From: Beaufortia kweichowensis
Lineage: Eukaryota > Chordata > Actinopteri > Cypriniformes > Gastromyzontidae
Reading direction: 5' to 3'
Length of the DNA: 64,000 nucleotides
Assembly: GCA_019155185.1 (NCBI GenBank)
Contig: CM032794.1
Coordinates: 18,429,095 to 18,493,094, forward strand
In this document: one piece after another, positions 63,776 to 64,000 of the stretch
Position numbering within the stretch: the stretch's first letter is position 1
Layout of the letters: each line of letters opens with the position of its first letter
Position numbers and translations under genes: made by a program
Notes under the pieces: model-generated
Told to the model about the DNA's origin: nothing
Databases searched by the model: none
The model's input: the letters and a program-made list of their open reading frames with translations, nothing else

Positions 63776-64000
63776 GCAAACTGTAATCAGCCTTGCATTT
63801 AAGCAATGTACCTGTAGCGTCAGCCCTTGTGTAAAGACCTGCGACTCTACCTGCACGACTCCACCGAGTCTTTCCCCCAGCACACTCTCTGCTGAGGTGT
63901 CATCCTTTCTCCTCTCCAATCTCTCATCTCGGGATACCAATACAGCCACGGACACCCTATGTTCAACACTAACATCCTGTCTAGACAACCTCTGCCCTCT
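63776..64000 (+). mobile_element. L2-type LINE linker fragment at the window edge
   Basis: The plus strand from about 63857 encodes TPPSLSPSTLSAEVSSFLLS, NLSSRDTNTATDTLCSTLTS and CLDNLCP, a typical L2 stretch between endonuclease and RT, probably family D. The frame is open to the window edge. The DIRS element borders it on the left and may have inserted in it. Confidence 0.75.

Overview
This window is eukaryotic and looks like a teleost fish intron or intergenic tract, probably from a cypriniform. The only convincing host-gene sequence is one 150-bp exon on the minus strand at 43389-43538. It encodes the conserved cholinesterase-like segment of a neuroligin, best matched by neuroligin-2, and has clean splice sites on both sides. 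Almost everything else is decayed transposable elements, often nested. I assign the organism from the transposon mix (L2 LINEs with esterase-type ORF1, L1, tRNA-type SINEs with an L2 tail, DIRS1-like and Ty3/gypsy elements, hAT MITEs) and from the fish-like neuroligin exon. No search was run.

Layout. 1-1412: two opposed Ty3/gypsy pol fragments. 1480-3092: a decayed DNA element with long imperfect inverted ends and a hAT MITE inside. 3191-3757 and 7031-7451: solo LTRs with 5-bp target duplications; the second splits the endonuclease of a minus-strand L2 LINE (3936-7760). 8101-8562: DIRS fragment. 8563-12062: two plus-strand L2 copies. 12519-13485: a 967-bp hAT element. 13741-14330: L1 3' end. 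14850-19140: an esterase-bearing LINE, a second LINE type (family C), an exact 353-bp duplication, a scrambled LINE copy and a DIRS recombinase scrap. 19144-19741: MITE. 20012-20195: perfect 184-bp palindrome.

22058-30031 and 32085-36310 hold several related non-coding LTR-like elements with TGTAG...CTACA ends (called families E and F here) around a family C LINE. 36311-39100 has more non-coding repeats, 39895-41190 a gypsy integrase and LTR, and 41445-42357 a composite L2. After the neuroligin exon come L2 family D (44625-45465), tRNA-type SINEs, a family of MITEs with a GCTGCTTGCAGC terminus, esterase LINE and L2 copies (48588-53946), and an L2 split just after its YADD box by an E element (54621-57492) that itself carries another LTR-like element (55098-56888). 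The end of the window is a nearly complete but internally deleted DIRS1-like retrotransposon (60135-63770) with the inverted ends and internal complementary region of that class, followed by an L2 fragment.

No open reading frame here looks like an intact mobile-element gene, and I see no new multi-gene system. The observations most worth following are the E/F/G family of LTR-like elements, the shared Ser-to-Phe change in the ORF1 esterase motif, the perfect palindrome, the exact duplication next to a shuffled LINE copy, and the DIRS element whose RT active site is replaced by a copy of its own gag leader.
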